The notes under the pieces: generated by a model
The model's database searches: none
What the model saw: only the letters and a program-made list of their open reading frames with translations
Told to the model about the DNA's origin: nothing
From: Pseudisothecium myosuroides
Taxonomy: Eukaryota > Streptophyta > Bryopsida > Hypnales > Lembophyllaceae
Length of the DNA stretch: 64,000 nt
Reading direction: 5' to 3'
Assembly (NCBI GenBank): GCA_951799445.1
Contig: OX637287.1
Location: forward strand, 53,225,724-53,289,723
Program-made: the position numbers and the translations under genes
In this document: piece after piece, positions 36,961-47,217 of the stretch
Numbering within the stretch: position 1 is the first letter of the stretch
Layout of the letters: every line of letters starts with the position of its first letter

Positions 36961-38329
36961 CAGCAAGGCTCTTCGGAGTCAAGAATCAACAATAACATCA
37001 ACCGGTATCCCCATGAGCCTAGTCACTGATCAAAAATATCCTCCAACCGGAGGTTTAATCTACACAGCAATCGATGTACGCAATCCAATCGACAATCAAC
37101 ATCCGCACCTGACTCAAAAGGATTCGTACTAGTGGAGTATCAACGTCTTTGGTTGGGCCCGGCTCCTTGTCGTTCAGCCACACCAGTGAATTAATTCCAG
37201 TCATTATTGGAAGCGTCGAAGGGACGGGTAGAAGAAGAACCAGTTCAAAGCGCATGCCATGCAAGGTAATGCAATCATTGATACCGATCAATCCCTACAC
37301 CCTCCCAACCAGGCAAGCTCCCTTAGTACTCAACCCCCAGCACCTCTCTCATCTTCCTCTACCAAACCCATTTAGTCAAACCCTAGTCAGCTTCCCTCAT
37401 CACCTACGCTTTTATCCCAAGATCATCCGCTGCACATTGATGATTTTTTGTACACAATCCCACGGCTTGATATCACAGCTCCCCACCATCCCAATCCAAA
37501 CTTGCAATCTCCCACCTCTCATCTATCGCCCCATGCAATTCAACCTTGTGCCCAGTAGCCTTTAATTGTATCCAACATCCACCATACCACTACACCTACC
37601 AGAATCACCCTGCTTCCAACCAGCCCGAACCCCTCTCGGCCTATCTTGACACACTCTCCAAACAACTCCTGTCATACTCCAGTACCATAGGTATTTACAA
37701 ACCAACCAGATTCTCAAACAATCCCCCAACCTCTCCATAGCACACATCAAAGCCCACATTCTCAAATCCTAATCGCATCCTCGCCTAAAGGGATAGCTCC
37801 ATCCAGCTCTCTAGCCAACTCACCTCAGTTGAATAGATTTTCCAATTCCCATAGCCTTGTGATCCTAGTTTCACCACCTTCTACACTCCAGGACCAATCA
37901 GGTATAGTCGATTCTAACAACAACCTCATTCTTGCTCTACAATCACTAGAATCTCTCTTAGATAACAATCTCTTTAGCGATGCGCTACCAAATTTGCCTA
38001 ACACTAGAAGCCAATCCCGTCCATCCTCCCCTATGCAGGGAAACGGCACATCTCTTGCCATCCAAGTTTAACATCACATCTCAGGCCCTCTCCCACAGTG
38101 GAATGCCTCTGATCCCATGACTTCCAACCCTCCAGCTCATGTTGAGGGCTCCATGCGGCTCACTCGTGCCTCTGCCAGACTTATCAATGGTAGCGGTCAA
38201 ATTTAATTAGACCAGCATTCTATCCCCGATATTGAGCCTAAGGACTCTGCTAAGGATAGCCGAGGCAGCAGACAATTTTTTTCTTCAAACGCACAGGAGG
38301 CACTTGGTAAACCTTTGACCTGCATTATC

Positions 38330-39177
38330 CATGAAGATTAGAATCTATCTCAGAACGTGAGTGGATTGAACAATCCCTCTGCTATAGATAGTCTAAGGCA
38401 TTACATTAGGAAAAATCCTAATGATTTTTTATTCCTTCAAGAGTACAAGCATAGAGGTCAGGGTGCTTTGAACTTTGGTAGGGTGTTGTGGCGTCAAGCC
38501 ACTACATTTTGCACTAATGCAGACATAGGATATACTCCGGACGGTAAGAAAGAAAGCAAGGGCGGGGTGGCATCCTTGATAGCTCCCAGATGTGCTAAAT
38601 TGATATTGCAATCAGGCGCTATTTGTGGAGGCAGAGTCCACTGGTTTATTCTACATCATATCTCAGGTGGCGATATTGGTTTTATTAACATTTATGCTTC
38701 ACATGAGCCCTACCCACGTAGGATTTTATAGGAATTCATGATAAGGGAGCTACCCTATTCATATTGGGGGACTTTAATATAGTTGAGCAAAAGTCTGATA
38801 AATCCAGTACATGTGGCAAATCAATGCCCAATATTGAAAGACTATTATTTAATAATCTGAAAGACTCTTTGCATGTGTCTGAACCCCCTCTTACTCTACC
38901 ATCATTTCTCTATTTGTGGGACAATGCTCGTCAGGATTCCTCAAGAATCATGGTACAATTGGGCAGGATGTATATCTTCTCAGACTCTATGAAAGTCTTG
39001 GAATATAGGATCAAGGGTGATAACACACAATCAAGTCACTCACACGTATCATTGGTACTTGAGTTAGCTAGTCCTTCCCGATGCCCAAGTTGGTGGATCA
39101 TGTCGTTTGTTCACCTAGATGAAGCAGATGCTTTGATTAGGGAGATATGGGCAGGGGCCCGGGAAGATTACTCTTGG
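38330..39177 (+). pseudogene. LINE ORF2, apurinic endonuclease-like domain, broken
   Basis: The APE-type endonuclease nicks target DNA for target-primed reverse transcription. Visible motifs are SGLNNPSAIDSLR (matching the usual RGLN start), DFLFLQEYK with the catalytic-type glutamate, GGVASLIAP, GFINIYASHE and FGDFNIVEQK near 38764 (the GDFN motif). A frameshift with stop near 38730 separates the first part (frame of 38357) from the second (frame of 38764). The reading is then cut at 39177 by the CACTA element. Confidence 0.8.
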
Positions 39178-40099
39178 CACTAGTAGAAAATGATGTCCAG
39201 ATCAACAAAAAATCATCAAATTTTTGTTAATTTGGGCACTGTATTGACCATTTTCACAAATTTTTGTTGATTTGGCACAAGGGTAACAAAATGGTTAAAT
39301 TTTTTTGTTAATTTTGGTAGTTCAACGTCCAAATCAACAACACAATGAACACTTTTTTTGTTCATTTAGACTTACAAAAGTTTTAAATAATTTTTTGTCA
39401 TTCAGGCAATGTTTAAATCCCCACGGTTCAATTCTATGTACAATTTTCATTTAATTTAACACTTAATCATTCACAATTCTGTGTTTTTTGAACTCATCAG
39501 ACTTTGGTGGCCATTTTGGCACAGTAAAATACGTTTTATGAAAAAACTTTGAACTAAGAAAGTTATAAATTCAAGTTAAATTTCACCTCCAAAAATCCGT
39601 TTGAGATTTGAAGTCTCCAATCAAAAGTTATGGACAAAATTCAGAGCGGGGTTAAAATGGACTTTTTCGTTGACATTTTTAAACACCCTCTCTGAATTTT
39701 GTCCATAACTTTTGATTAAAGACTCCAAATCTCAAAAGGATTTTTGGAGGTGAAAGTTAGTTTTATTGTCTAACTTTTCTTAGTTCAAAGTTTTTTCAAG
39801 AAACGTATTTTACTGTGCCAAAACGGCCACCAAAGTCTTCTGTTTTTACAAATAAAAAATAAAAAAAAATAAAAAAACTGTATAAATCTAATACAAATTC
39901 CTTCTTAAACATATACACTTGTATGTGGCTCAATGGTTTAGGGCCTTAGACCTCAACTACGAGGTCCAAGGTTCAAACCTCCATGGTGGTGGTTTGTCCA
40001 CGTGGCAACTGCCACGTGTTGTGATCTGCCTTTGCCACAAAAAAATCAACACTTATGTGTTGGATTTTTGTTGTTTTGGTCAGTTATTTTCTACTAGTG
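39178..40099. mobile_element. Non-autonomous CACTA element inserted in the LINE
   Basis: The ends CACTAGTAGAAAATGA and (complement) CACTAGTAGAAAATAA carry the diagnostic CACTA terminus. A 3-bp duplication TGG lies at 39175-39177 and 40100-40102. Inside is a long imperfect inverted repeat (39498-39660 with 39690-39842) and a tRNA-like segment. It is 922 bp with no transposase. Removing the element plus one TGG joins the LINE frame without a break (DYSW to FFRKL). Confidence 0.93.
39921..39990 (+). repeat. tRNA-like segment (Pol III box motifs) inside the CACTA element
   Basis: TGGCTCAATGG (39926-39936) resembles an A box with a D-arm GCTC/GGGC. GGTTCAAACCT (39970-39980) resembles a B box 34 bases further. 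GACCTC/GAGGTC forms a stem between them. The T-arm and acceptor do not pair properly, so this is a tRNA-derived relic or SINE head rather than a functional tRNA gene. Confidence 0.45.
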
Positions 40100-40180
40100 T
40101 GGTTTTTTAGAAAACTACGTGAGTTAAAAGATAGGGTCCATTTAATTCAAACCAGAGAAAATTTATATAATATGTAGGGC
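40100..40180 (+). pseudogene. LINE ORF2 fragment between nested insertions
   Basis: After the CACTA element the linker between endonuclease and reverse transcriptase resumes (FFRKLRELKDRVHLIQTREN) and meets a stop near 40175. The right edge, where the next inserted DNA begins, is not sharply visible. Confidence 0.65.
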
Positions 40181-41571
40181 TACCATAGGGTCCATGAAAT
40201 GCTACATACTCTATTATATATAAATTAGGGTATATAAAAACATCATGTAGTAGGAATTTTTATTAATAAGTTAGCCTTGACAAATAGAGGTTGTGCATAT
40301 TTTTCATAGTATAATGAATATAGATGTGGACAAATAATTTCATGTGGATGATAAAATGGACATAGCCAAGAAAATCTACAATGAAGGATGGTTGATTGAA
40401 GTTGTGTCATGGTACTAGTAGTGTATATATCAACAAAATGAAATGTAAATGTAAGGCATTGACCACAAGTGGCAAAAATTGTCACTTTGTATAAATAGGG
40501 AGGTTTATCTTCGTGAGTTCAACGAACTAAAAATTGTATGCTATGAAAATAAAGTTTATAGTTTGTTTAACTTCATTCATTGAAGCCTTAAATGTTAAAC
40601 ATATTCATATTGAATAAACTGTTCATGGAATAGTTTCAATGGGGATTTTGAATTGTTCAATGGTAAATTTGTTATTAATCCCTAAAGATCAAAGGGGAGT
40701 TTTGAAAGAGGAAAAGTCCAAAACTACCCATTTTTTATGCATTGTCCAAAATTAATTAATAATAATTTTTTTGAAAACCAATCATACTGAAGTGTATTAA
40801 ACTAATAAGGCAATCTATGGAAAAAATTTCAGCCCATTTGACCAAGTGGATTGAAAGATTATAACATTTAAAGTTAGAAAAAAAACTTTTTTTTATTTGT
40901 GCGAAACAAAATCAGCAAACTTCAAGCCTTCCAAGAGTAAATTTTTTTCTCTATATAAACATGAGTATTTTAGCCATTCATATGTTTATGATGTTAGATT
41001 TACCGATGAAAAATTTCAAAAACAAATATAGAATCTAGCTTACTCTAATCAACTTGCAATATAAGGAGGTTAAGTGCATTGGCAACAGACTAGTCATTTT
41101 TTGATGATTTCTTGAGCAATCAAAAAATTTTAAATTTTAAATCCAAAGGATAAAAAATTAGAGACAAACATTTGGAATATGCGGGAAATTTTCAAGAATT
41201 CTAACTTCACATATTGCAAGATAATAAGGCTTGAAGTTAGAGGAAAATGTTTCTTCTTGAAGCCACCCCAATATAGCTAATGAAGTTTGACTCCTCTTAG
41301 TATGTGATTTGAGAACTAAATTTTTTTTTGACAATTGTATGCCATATTTTATTAGTTACATACATGCCAAATTTCAAAAGTTGATGAGCGTTTCTGGAAA
41401 AGGTGTAAAAATACTGTCATCTTAAATACAATAATCAAGGTAAATAGCCCCACATCAAATACCCTCTTAACTCAGGTGTATACCTTAAATTACAAGTAGT
41501 GATCTCCCCGGGGTAGGGGCTCCAATAACGGCTTCTTTCTTTAGCAAGCTTAAACGTGTTACTAGATTTTA
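40181..41571. other. Inserted non-LINE DNA, includes a TTAA-family remnant
   Basis: This block interrupts the LINE linker. Positions 40490-40552 have a TATAAATA and a later AATAAA, but LTR borders could not be established. From 40679 a TTAA-family copy can be followed by similarity. The last about 100 bp before the mariner element (41490-41569) are unassigned. Confidence 0.5.
40679..41470. mobile_element. TTAA-flanked MITE family, decayed copy 4
   Basis: The left end TTAATCCCTAAAGATC is clear (TTAA at 40675-40678). Inner similarity to other copies includes TATGGAAAAAATTTCAG and, nearer the right, CATGCCAAATTTCAAAAGTT, shared with the copy at 28922 on the other strand. The right terminus is not recognisable, so the end given is approximate. 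Confidence 0.6.
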
Positions 41572-42348
41572 TAGTGACTCCCAAAAGTAGTTGGCCACCC
41601 TAAAAATCGCTCTCAAAAATTGAGAAATTGGAATTATGAAGTGAAATTTAGACATGTTGTTGTACAAAAGGAATTATACCCTCGTGTGTAATTTTACTTT
41701 AAATGGACTATATTTAGACCTATTATTAATTGAATGAAATTTCTATAGAAAAAAAACTTTTTGTGAGAAGTCAAAATGTTCCATTTTTTTATAGGAAGAA
41801 TGTACATCTTGACTAGAATCACATGTTACAAGTTTCATGAATTTTGGATTTTTATTGATTGAGATCTAATTGACTGAAATTTGACCCCAAAATTTTGTTT
41901 TTTTAATTTTTCACTCTATAAATTGCAAAAAAATAAAATAAAAATTGAAAATAACATTAAATAATTATTTGTATCAAAAACATATTTTTTTGCAATTTAT
42001 GAAGTGAAAAATTAAAAAATCAAAATTTTGGGGTCAAATTTCAATCAATTAGATCTCAATCAATAAAAATCCAAAATTCATGAAACTTGTAACATGTGAT
42101 TCTAGTCAAGATGTACATTCTTCCTATTAAAAAAATGGAACATTTTGACTTCTCACAAAAAGTTTTTTTTTCCATAGAATTTTCATTCAATTAATAATAG
42201 GTCTAAATATAATCCATTTAAAGTGAAATTACACATGAGGGTATAATTCCTTTTGTACAACAACATGTCTAAATTTAACTTCATAATTCTAATTTCTCAA
42301 TGTTTGAGAGCAATTTTTAGGGTGGCCAACTACTTTTGGGAGTCACTG
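41572..42348. mobile_element. Tc1/mariner-type foldback element in the LINE
   Basis: The ends are TAGTGACTCCCAAAAGTAGT and (complement) CAGTGACTCCCAAAAGTAGT, flanked by TA at 41570-41571 and 42349-42350. The arms pair almost perfectly for about 380 bp around a short centre near 41940-41985, so the 777-bp element is nearly one palindrome. CAGTG ends and the TA target are mariner-type. Non-coding. Confidence 0.9.
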
Positions 42349-42351
42349 TAT

Positions 42352-42591
42352 AAGGGTTTTTGCATCTGCCGATCTAAGAGCAATAAGGATTCAGAGGAGG
42401 CCTTATGCATTAGCTTAGAGCAAAAGACGAGATTGCTTCAAGAATCACCCCTTTGTCTCACACTACAAGGGGAGGTCTAGGATATCAAGGCCAACCTAAC
42501 CATTTTGGAGAACTACAAAATAAAGGGGCGCAAGGTTAGATCCCGGGCTCGTTGGAAACTCTACGGGAATAAACTATCCGCAAAGTTTTTC
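42352..42591 (+). pseudogene. LINE ORF2 linker fragment
   Basis: The frame around SNKDSEEALCISLEQKTRLL continues, after an in-frame TAG near 42478, through IKANLTILENY, then SRARWKLYGNKLSAKFF, a typical L1 segment just before the reverse transcriptase. It ends at the target duplication of the next insertion. Confidence 0.75.
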
Positions 42592-43155
42592 CTCAGGGGG
42601 GTCACTTAGAGTGTCTATTAGAAAACACGTGCGAACAAAACTTTGGACCCCCTATATTATATCCTAAAATTTAAATAAAATGAAATAAAAAAAATATGAC
42701 TAGATTTTCCTACTTCAAAAGTTTATGTTTTGAATTATTGATATTTTTATTTGTTAATGATAATTAGTTACAAATTTTTGAAGTAATTAGATACACTGTA
42801 CAACTAAAAAATAACTTTCACACCCCTATATTATATCCTAAAAAATTGTCTAAAAAATGAACAAAAAATTCCTAAAAATAGCTCTCTATTGAAAGTTCAT
42901 TTTGAGTTGAGTATTGATGCAATGGTCATCTAAATGTGATCTCTATAAATATTTGAGTTGAAAAACATGCCGTTTTAGGCCATTTTCAACCTCTTGTACA
43001 AATCATTTCAACTATTATTTTAGTTTGAAATTTTGGCAATAGAAACCTATAGTCATTATTAAGCAACCCTCAAAATTTTAAGTTGAAATTATAGTTCATT
43101 AGAAACCACTTGTTCGCACGTGGTTTGTAGTAAAATACTAGGTGCCCCCCCCGAG
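42592..43155. mobile_element. hAT-like MITE (8-bp duplication) in the LINE
   Basis: The ends are CTCAGGGGGGTCAC and (complement) CTCGGGGGGGGCAC, with a further arm match at CACGTGCGAACAA. An 8-bp duplication AGTTTTTC lies at 42584-42591 and 43156-43163. Removing the 564-bp element and one duplication rejoins the LINE frame (SAKFF to KTVHE). Duplication length favours hAT; the long, imperfect ends leave a Mutator relative possible. Confidence 0.87.
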
Positions 43156-44500
43156 AGTTTTTCAAAACTGTCCATGAAACACCCTCTAATTCATCTATCA
43201 CGGAACTTAGGGATGACTATGGTGAACTCAAGTATGAGCGTAGTGACTTGGACCAGATATGCACTGAGTTCTATACAAGGGTATATTCTCAAGAAATCAA
43301 AAGCCCAGAATCAATGGCTGATAGCAAGAAGATACTCAGTTGTGTAACTAGTAAATTCTCCCCTGAGATGGCTGACCAGCTCCAATGCCTCCTTTCGGAA
43401 GAAGAACTACATCAGGCGTTACTTAGCATGGCCAAGGGCCACAGTCCAAGACCTGATGGTGTCACCACAGAGTTCTTCTGTAGGTTTTGGGATTTGGGAT
43501 TTGATAGAAAATGACTTCTTCGAAATGGTCCAAAATTCCATCTTCCAAGGCAACCTTCCTACTGGCATGACATCTGGAGCTATAGCTCTTATCTTCAAAG
43601 CGGGGATCATGCAGACTCGTCTAACTTGAAGCCTATTACATTATTAAACGTCTCCTATAAAATTATAGCCAAGGCCCTCCAAATAAGATTACAAAAGCTC
43701 CTTAGAGAAGTAATAAGCTCAGAGCAGACGGCCTTTTTACCTTCAAGACATATCTTTAGCAATATTTTACTACAATATGAGACAGTTGAATGGGCCAAAG
43801 AATCAAAACAAGATCTTATATTCCTCAAACTTGATTTCACAAAAGCCTATGATGTGGTTTCATGGGACTTTGTACTCCAGGTTATGAAGAAGTTAGGTAT
43901 CCGTGACTCATTTTCTCAGTTAGTATTGATGTTGTTGAAAGATGCCTCCGCCTCGGTACTACTTAATGGAAAGGCTACATCCCCTTTTCCATTCAAAGGG
44001 GAGTTAGGCAAGGATGCCCGCTGGCACCCTACCAATTTCTTCTCATTGGTGAAGCACTCCACATGATGGTCACAGAGGAGCAACGTTAAGGAAATATCCA
44101 TGGTATACAATTACCGAATAGCGACCTTCAGCAATTGATTTCTCAATTTGCTGATGATACAGGGTTCTCTTTACTTGGCCAAGAAGAGGATCTAAGGAAT
44201 TTCATTTCTCTTATGGATAGGTTTAGTTCAGCCTCAAGCCTTATAATTAATTGGACAAAGAGAGTTGGCTTTTGGCTCTCAAGGCTTCCTATACCGGCAT
44301 GGTTGGACAATTTTAATTTGACCTGGGCTCCGCTAGGGTCCCTTTCCAAGTTGTTGGATGCCCTTTTTGGCATCACACTTGATATCCAAAATATAGATGG
44401 GTTCCTTGAACATAAAATTACCAAGAAATTCACATATTGGACCACCCAAAGACTATCCTTAATTAGCAGGAAGAATAACGGTGGTTAATGCCATTCTCCT
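43156..44500 (+). pseudogene. LINE reverse transcriptase domain, broken
   Basis: This is the RT that copies element RNA at the nicked target. Blocks in order are SEEELHQALLSMAKGHSP.PDG, LKPITLLNVSYKIIAKALQ, SSEQTAFLPSRHI, LKLDFTKAYDVVSW (motif A aspartates) and FADD at 44147-44158 (motif C). Frameshifts near 43495 and around 44000-44130, plus a stop near 44092, break the frame; 44135-44488 carries the part after motif C (SASSLIINWTKR). The domain is otherwise nearly full length. Confidence 0.85.
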
Positions 44501-46134
44501 CTCTACCTTGTACTACTTCATTTCCATCTGGAGTGGTTCTCTCCAGGCTATTTGGTCTATATGTGGGAGCCTATGTAATTATCTATGGAGTGGCACCGAG
44601 CATAATGCACGTACAAGAGTTTGTTGGGATGACTGTTATCTCCCTAAGGATCTTGGTGGGTTGAAATTACTGGGTCCAAAGATCTCTTTGGCAGCTCTAC
44701 TGATTAGATGGATCCTATTTGCTATAGAGCTTGGTATATCCAACCTCAAGGTTCTCCTTAGATTTAGAATCAACAAAATGAAACCAAATCCCTCACAGGG
44801 CTATTGGTTTCTATCGCACGCATGGCTTATGATCCAGGGTCACTCAGTGTCACGAGGTTCTAGGATTTGGAATAGAGTGACGTCAACATGGAGACGGTTT
44901 ACTAAATTCATTGAATTTTCTCCTCCCACAAATGTGGACGAGGTCCTATCCACGAGTATATGATGGTCCACAGAATATTTTGGTTCTAACTTCTATTTTG
45001 ACATAGATAGGGCAAGAGAGTTAGACAGACTTGGCCTCAGATCCATAGCAGATATTTGGGATACAAATACCAACGATTTTAAAATGTGGAATGAATTAGC
45101 CTCTCATTTTCATCTTCTGGCTACAGAACAGATCCAATGGTTCTATATTATCTCATCCACCCCACCAGCGTGGAGATCCATGGTCAAACATCATTTTTTC
45201 CAAGCCTAGACAGGGGAGTGGCTTGGTATATTTGCTCAGCCAGACGGAGCTATCCCCTTAATCGTGTGGCAATATCAAAAACCTCCTACAGACATTCTCA
45301 CTCCAGGCCTCCAACAAATTTCAATTGCAGGAGGTGCTTATAGAGCGACAATTGACTTGACCTCAAGTCAGCTTGCCATTCTACCCATCATATGGATTCC
45401 AGTGACCTACACAAAATTCATCCACAAAGTAAGAATTTTGGAAATCCAAAAAAATCGCAGTCGTCCCCATGAGTTATTTTATGCAGGCACCACTCATACT
45501 TTGGTTTATGACCCCGGACGTTGGTTTTGGAGCAATGGGAGGCAGCTATCATCTTATACCACCTCTTGCGGCAGAACGCTTCTCATCCAACATCGTCAGT
45601 CCAAATGAACAATTCCATCTAAATGGCCTAGTATCTTGACTCCAATCTTTGAGCATGACTGGAGTGATATATGGCTCAAGGCGCGTTCTCAAAAGGAAGC
45701 CACCTTTATGTGGTCAGTCTGGCACAACACGGTAGCGGTACACTTGTGGAGGGCAAAAATCAACCCAGGACTAGATATAACTTGCAATTGTTGTTCCACC
45801 GGGGCTGATGTAGTACCCATTCATAGATTTTACCACTGTCCCAAGGCCCACAAAGATTGGGACTATGCTCAGTCAATCTTGCAACACTTATTGGGTGAGC
45901 AACCTGTGATGGGTCTTCATGTGGAATTCGACCATACACTGCATTTTTGGCTCAATTCTACCTCAACGATTTCATATCTTTTGAATTATCTGGTCCTTAC
46001 TGAGAGGTTCCTCTCTCTCTTGCTAATCTGGATCGCTAGGAATCAGAAGATGTTTTCACATACACTATGGCCAAGTGGCCTCCTACAGCAAGCGCTCTGG
46101 GATGTACTTCTTGACTCAGGCAAAGCGGCATTCC
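44501..46134 (+). pseudogene. LINE ORF2 C-terminal region with zf-RVT domain
   Basis: 44481-44963 holds the thumb and connection region typical of plant L1 (LWSGTEHNARTRVCWDDCYLP followed by DLGGLKLLGP). 45636-46134 holds the zf-RVT zinc-binding domain (FMWSVWHNTVAVHLWRAKI, then CNCC and HRFYHCPKAHKDW). Frame changes near 44963 and 45608 show decay. I see no RNase H domain. The sequence is cut at 46134 by a TTAA-flanked element. Confidence 0.8.
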
Positions 46135-46138
46135 TTAA

Positions 46139-46930
46139 CCCTTAACTGCCTCGGCGACCATATATGGTCGAGTTGAAATTTCAGGCTCATTTTGGTATGG
46201 GCAGTTAAATTCGTTTGACCGTTTTAAAAAAAAATTCGGGCAGTTTTTAGGATTAACTATTGAAAACTTTCATTTTTCACTGCAAAAGGTAAACATTTGA
46301 TTTTTGAGAGGTCTTCAAAGCCATATATGTCCCAAAGTGGAAGAGTAAAATTTCCTAATTTTACTTCATTTCCCAACTTTTGCCAATTTCACTTGATTTG
46401 AGATCTAAAAACTTGTACTTATCCATTTGCTTTGAAAATGGTCCCAATGGAAAGAGTAAAGTGTTTTCATGATTTTCACCATTGAAAATTTAAACATGCA
46501 AGTGTTGATTTGGAGTTATTTGCGATTTATACTTATAAAAAAAATTGCATTTCACCAATTGCAAGGTGGATTGTGTAATAAGTTTGATAGCTTTTCATGT
46601 GAAATTAAGTTTTTTGAAAGTGCATTTTAGTGTGCTAACATTATTTGTAGTCATTCATGTCACTTCCCATCTCAAAAAAAATTTATATGCAAATTTCTAA
46701 AACATGGCAGCATACTAAAAATAGAAAGCATACATTTCTCTTGTTATAATCTCACAACTCCTATGCAATTTCGCACTCAAAATTGGTATGCATACTAGTA
46801 ATTAAGCTCTTCAAACATCTATATGGTTAGATTTTGAAAAAAATACAATTTGCTTCATTGGGGTTAACTATAAGCCCATGCTCTTTTTTCATAGTCAAAA
46901 CACTCTTGAAAAGGCTTGGGCATTTAGGGG
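46139..46930. mobile_element. TTAA-flanked MITE, copy 5, in the LINE 3' part
   Basis: The left end is CCCTTAACTGCCTCGGCGACC, and the complement of the right end is CCCCTAAATGCCCAAGCC. TTAA lies at 46135-46138 and 46931-46934. It is 792 bp. The ends diverge from the CCCCTAAAGG consensus, so this may be a subfamily. Confidence 0.78.
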
Positions 46931-47217
46931 TTAAAGCCCAAGTGTCCTCTAGGCTTAAATCCCATTAGGATCCTCCATTTGGTTCAAATATGATAATATT
47001 TGGCTCCGAGCTAAGTTGTTAGCTTCGAGAGAGGGTTACATTATTAGATAGCAAGGGCGCGGCCCCTCTAGCTGTTCTTTTTCTTAGAGCTCTTTGTTTT
47101 TTCTTTTTCTTTGGTCCTTTTGCTCGCTATCTCTTCATTTGTCCAGCCTCACGGCTTGGTTGTCTTGTATTGTGGTTTGTTTTTTTAATGCAATGGGTTT
47201 CCCATTTGTTCAAAAAA
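46931..47217 (+). other. LINE ORF2 end and 3' untranslated tail
   Basis: After the inserted element the LINE continues through stops into a T-rich tail containing TTTAATGCAATGGGTTTCCC and a final A run (47212-47217), the usual shape of plant L1 3' ends. Confidence 0.7.

Larger units (their letters stand above)
35870..47217 (+). mobile_element. L1-type LINE retrotransposon, decayed, with nested insertions
   Basis: A single plus-strand plant L1-like LINE can be followed through ORF1 (DUF4283-like part and CCHC knuckle), ORF2 endonuclease, reverse transcriptase and zf-RVT, to a 3' tail with a short A run at 47212-47217. It is split by elements at 39178-40099, 40679 to about 41470, 41572-42348, 42592-43155 and 46139-46930. 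Many stops and frameshifts make it inactive. The 5' boundary is uncertain and no flanking duplication was found. Confidence 0.85.

Noticed and set aside
40246..41450. Possible solo LTR: TGTAG...CCCCA with CATCA on both sides, TATAAATA and AATAAA inside
   Set aside because: The ends do not form the usual TG...CA inverted pair beyond two bases, and the right part is explained by a TTAA-family copy that crosses it; the five-base match may be chance.
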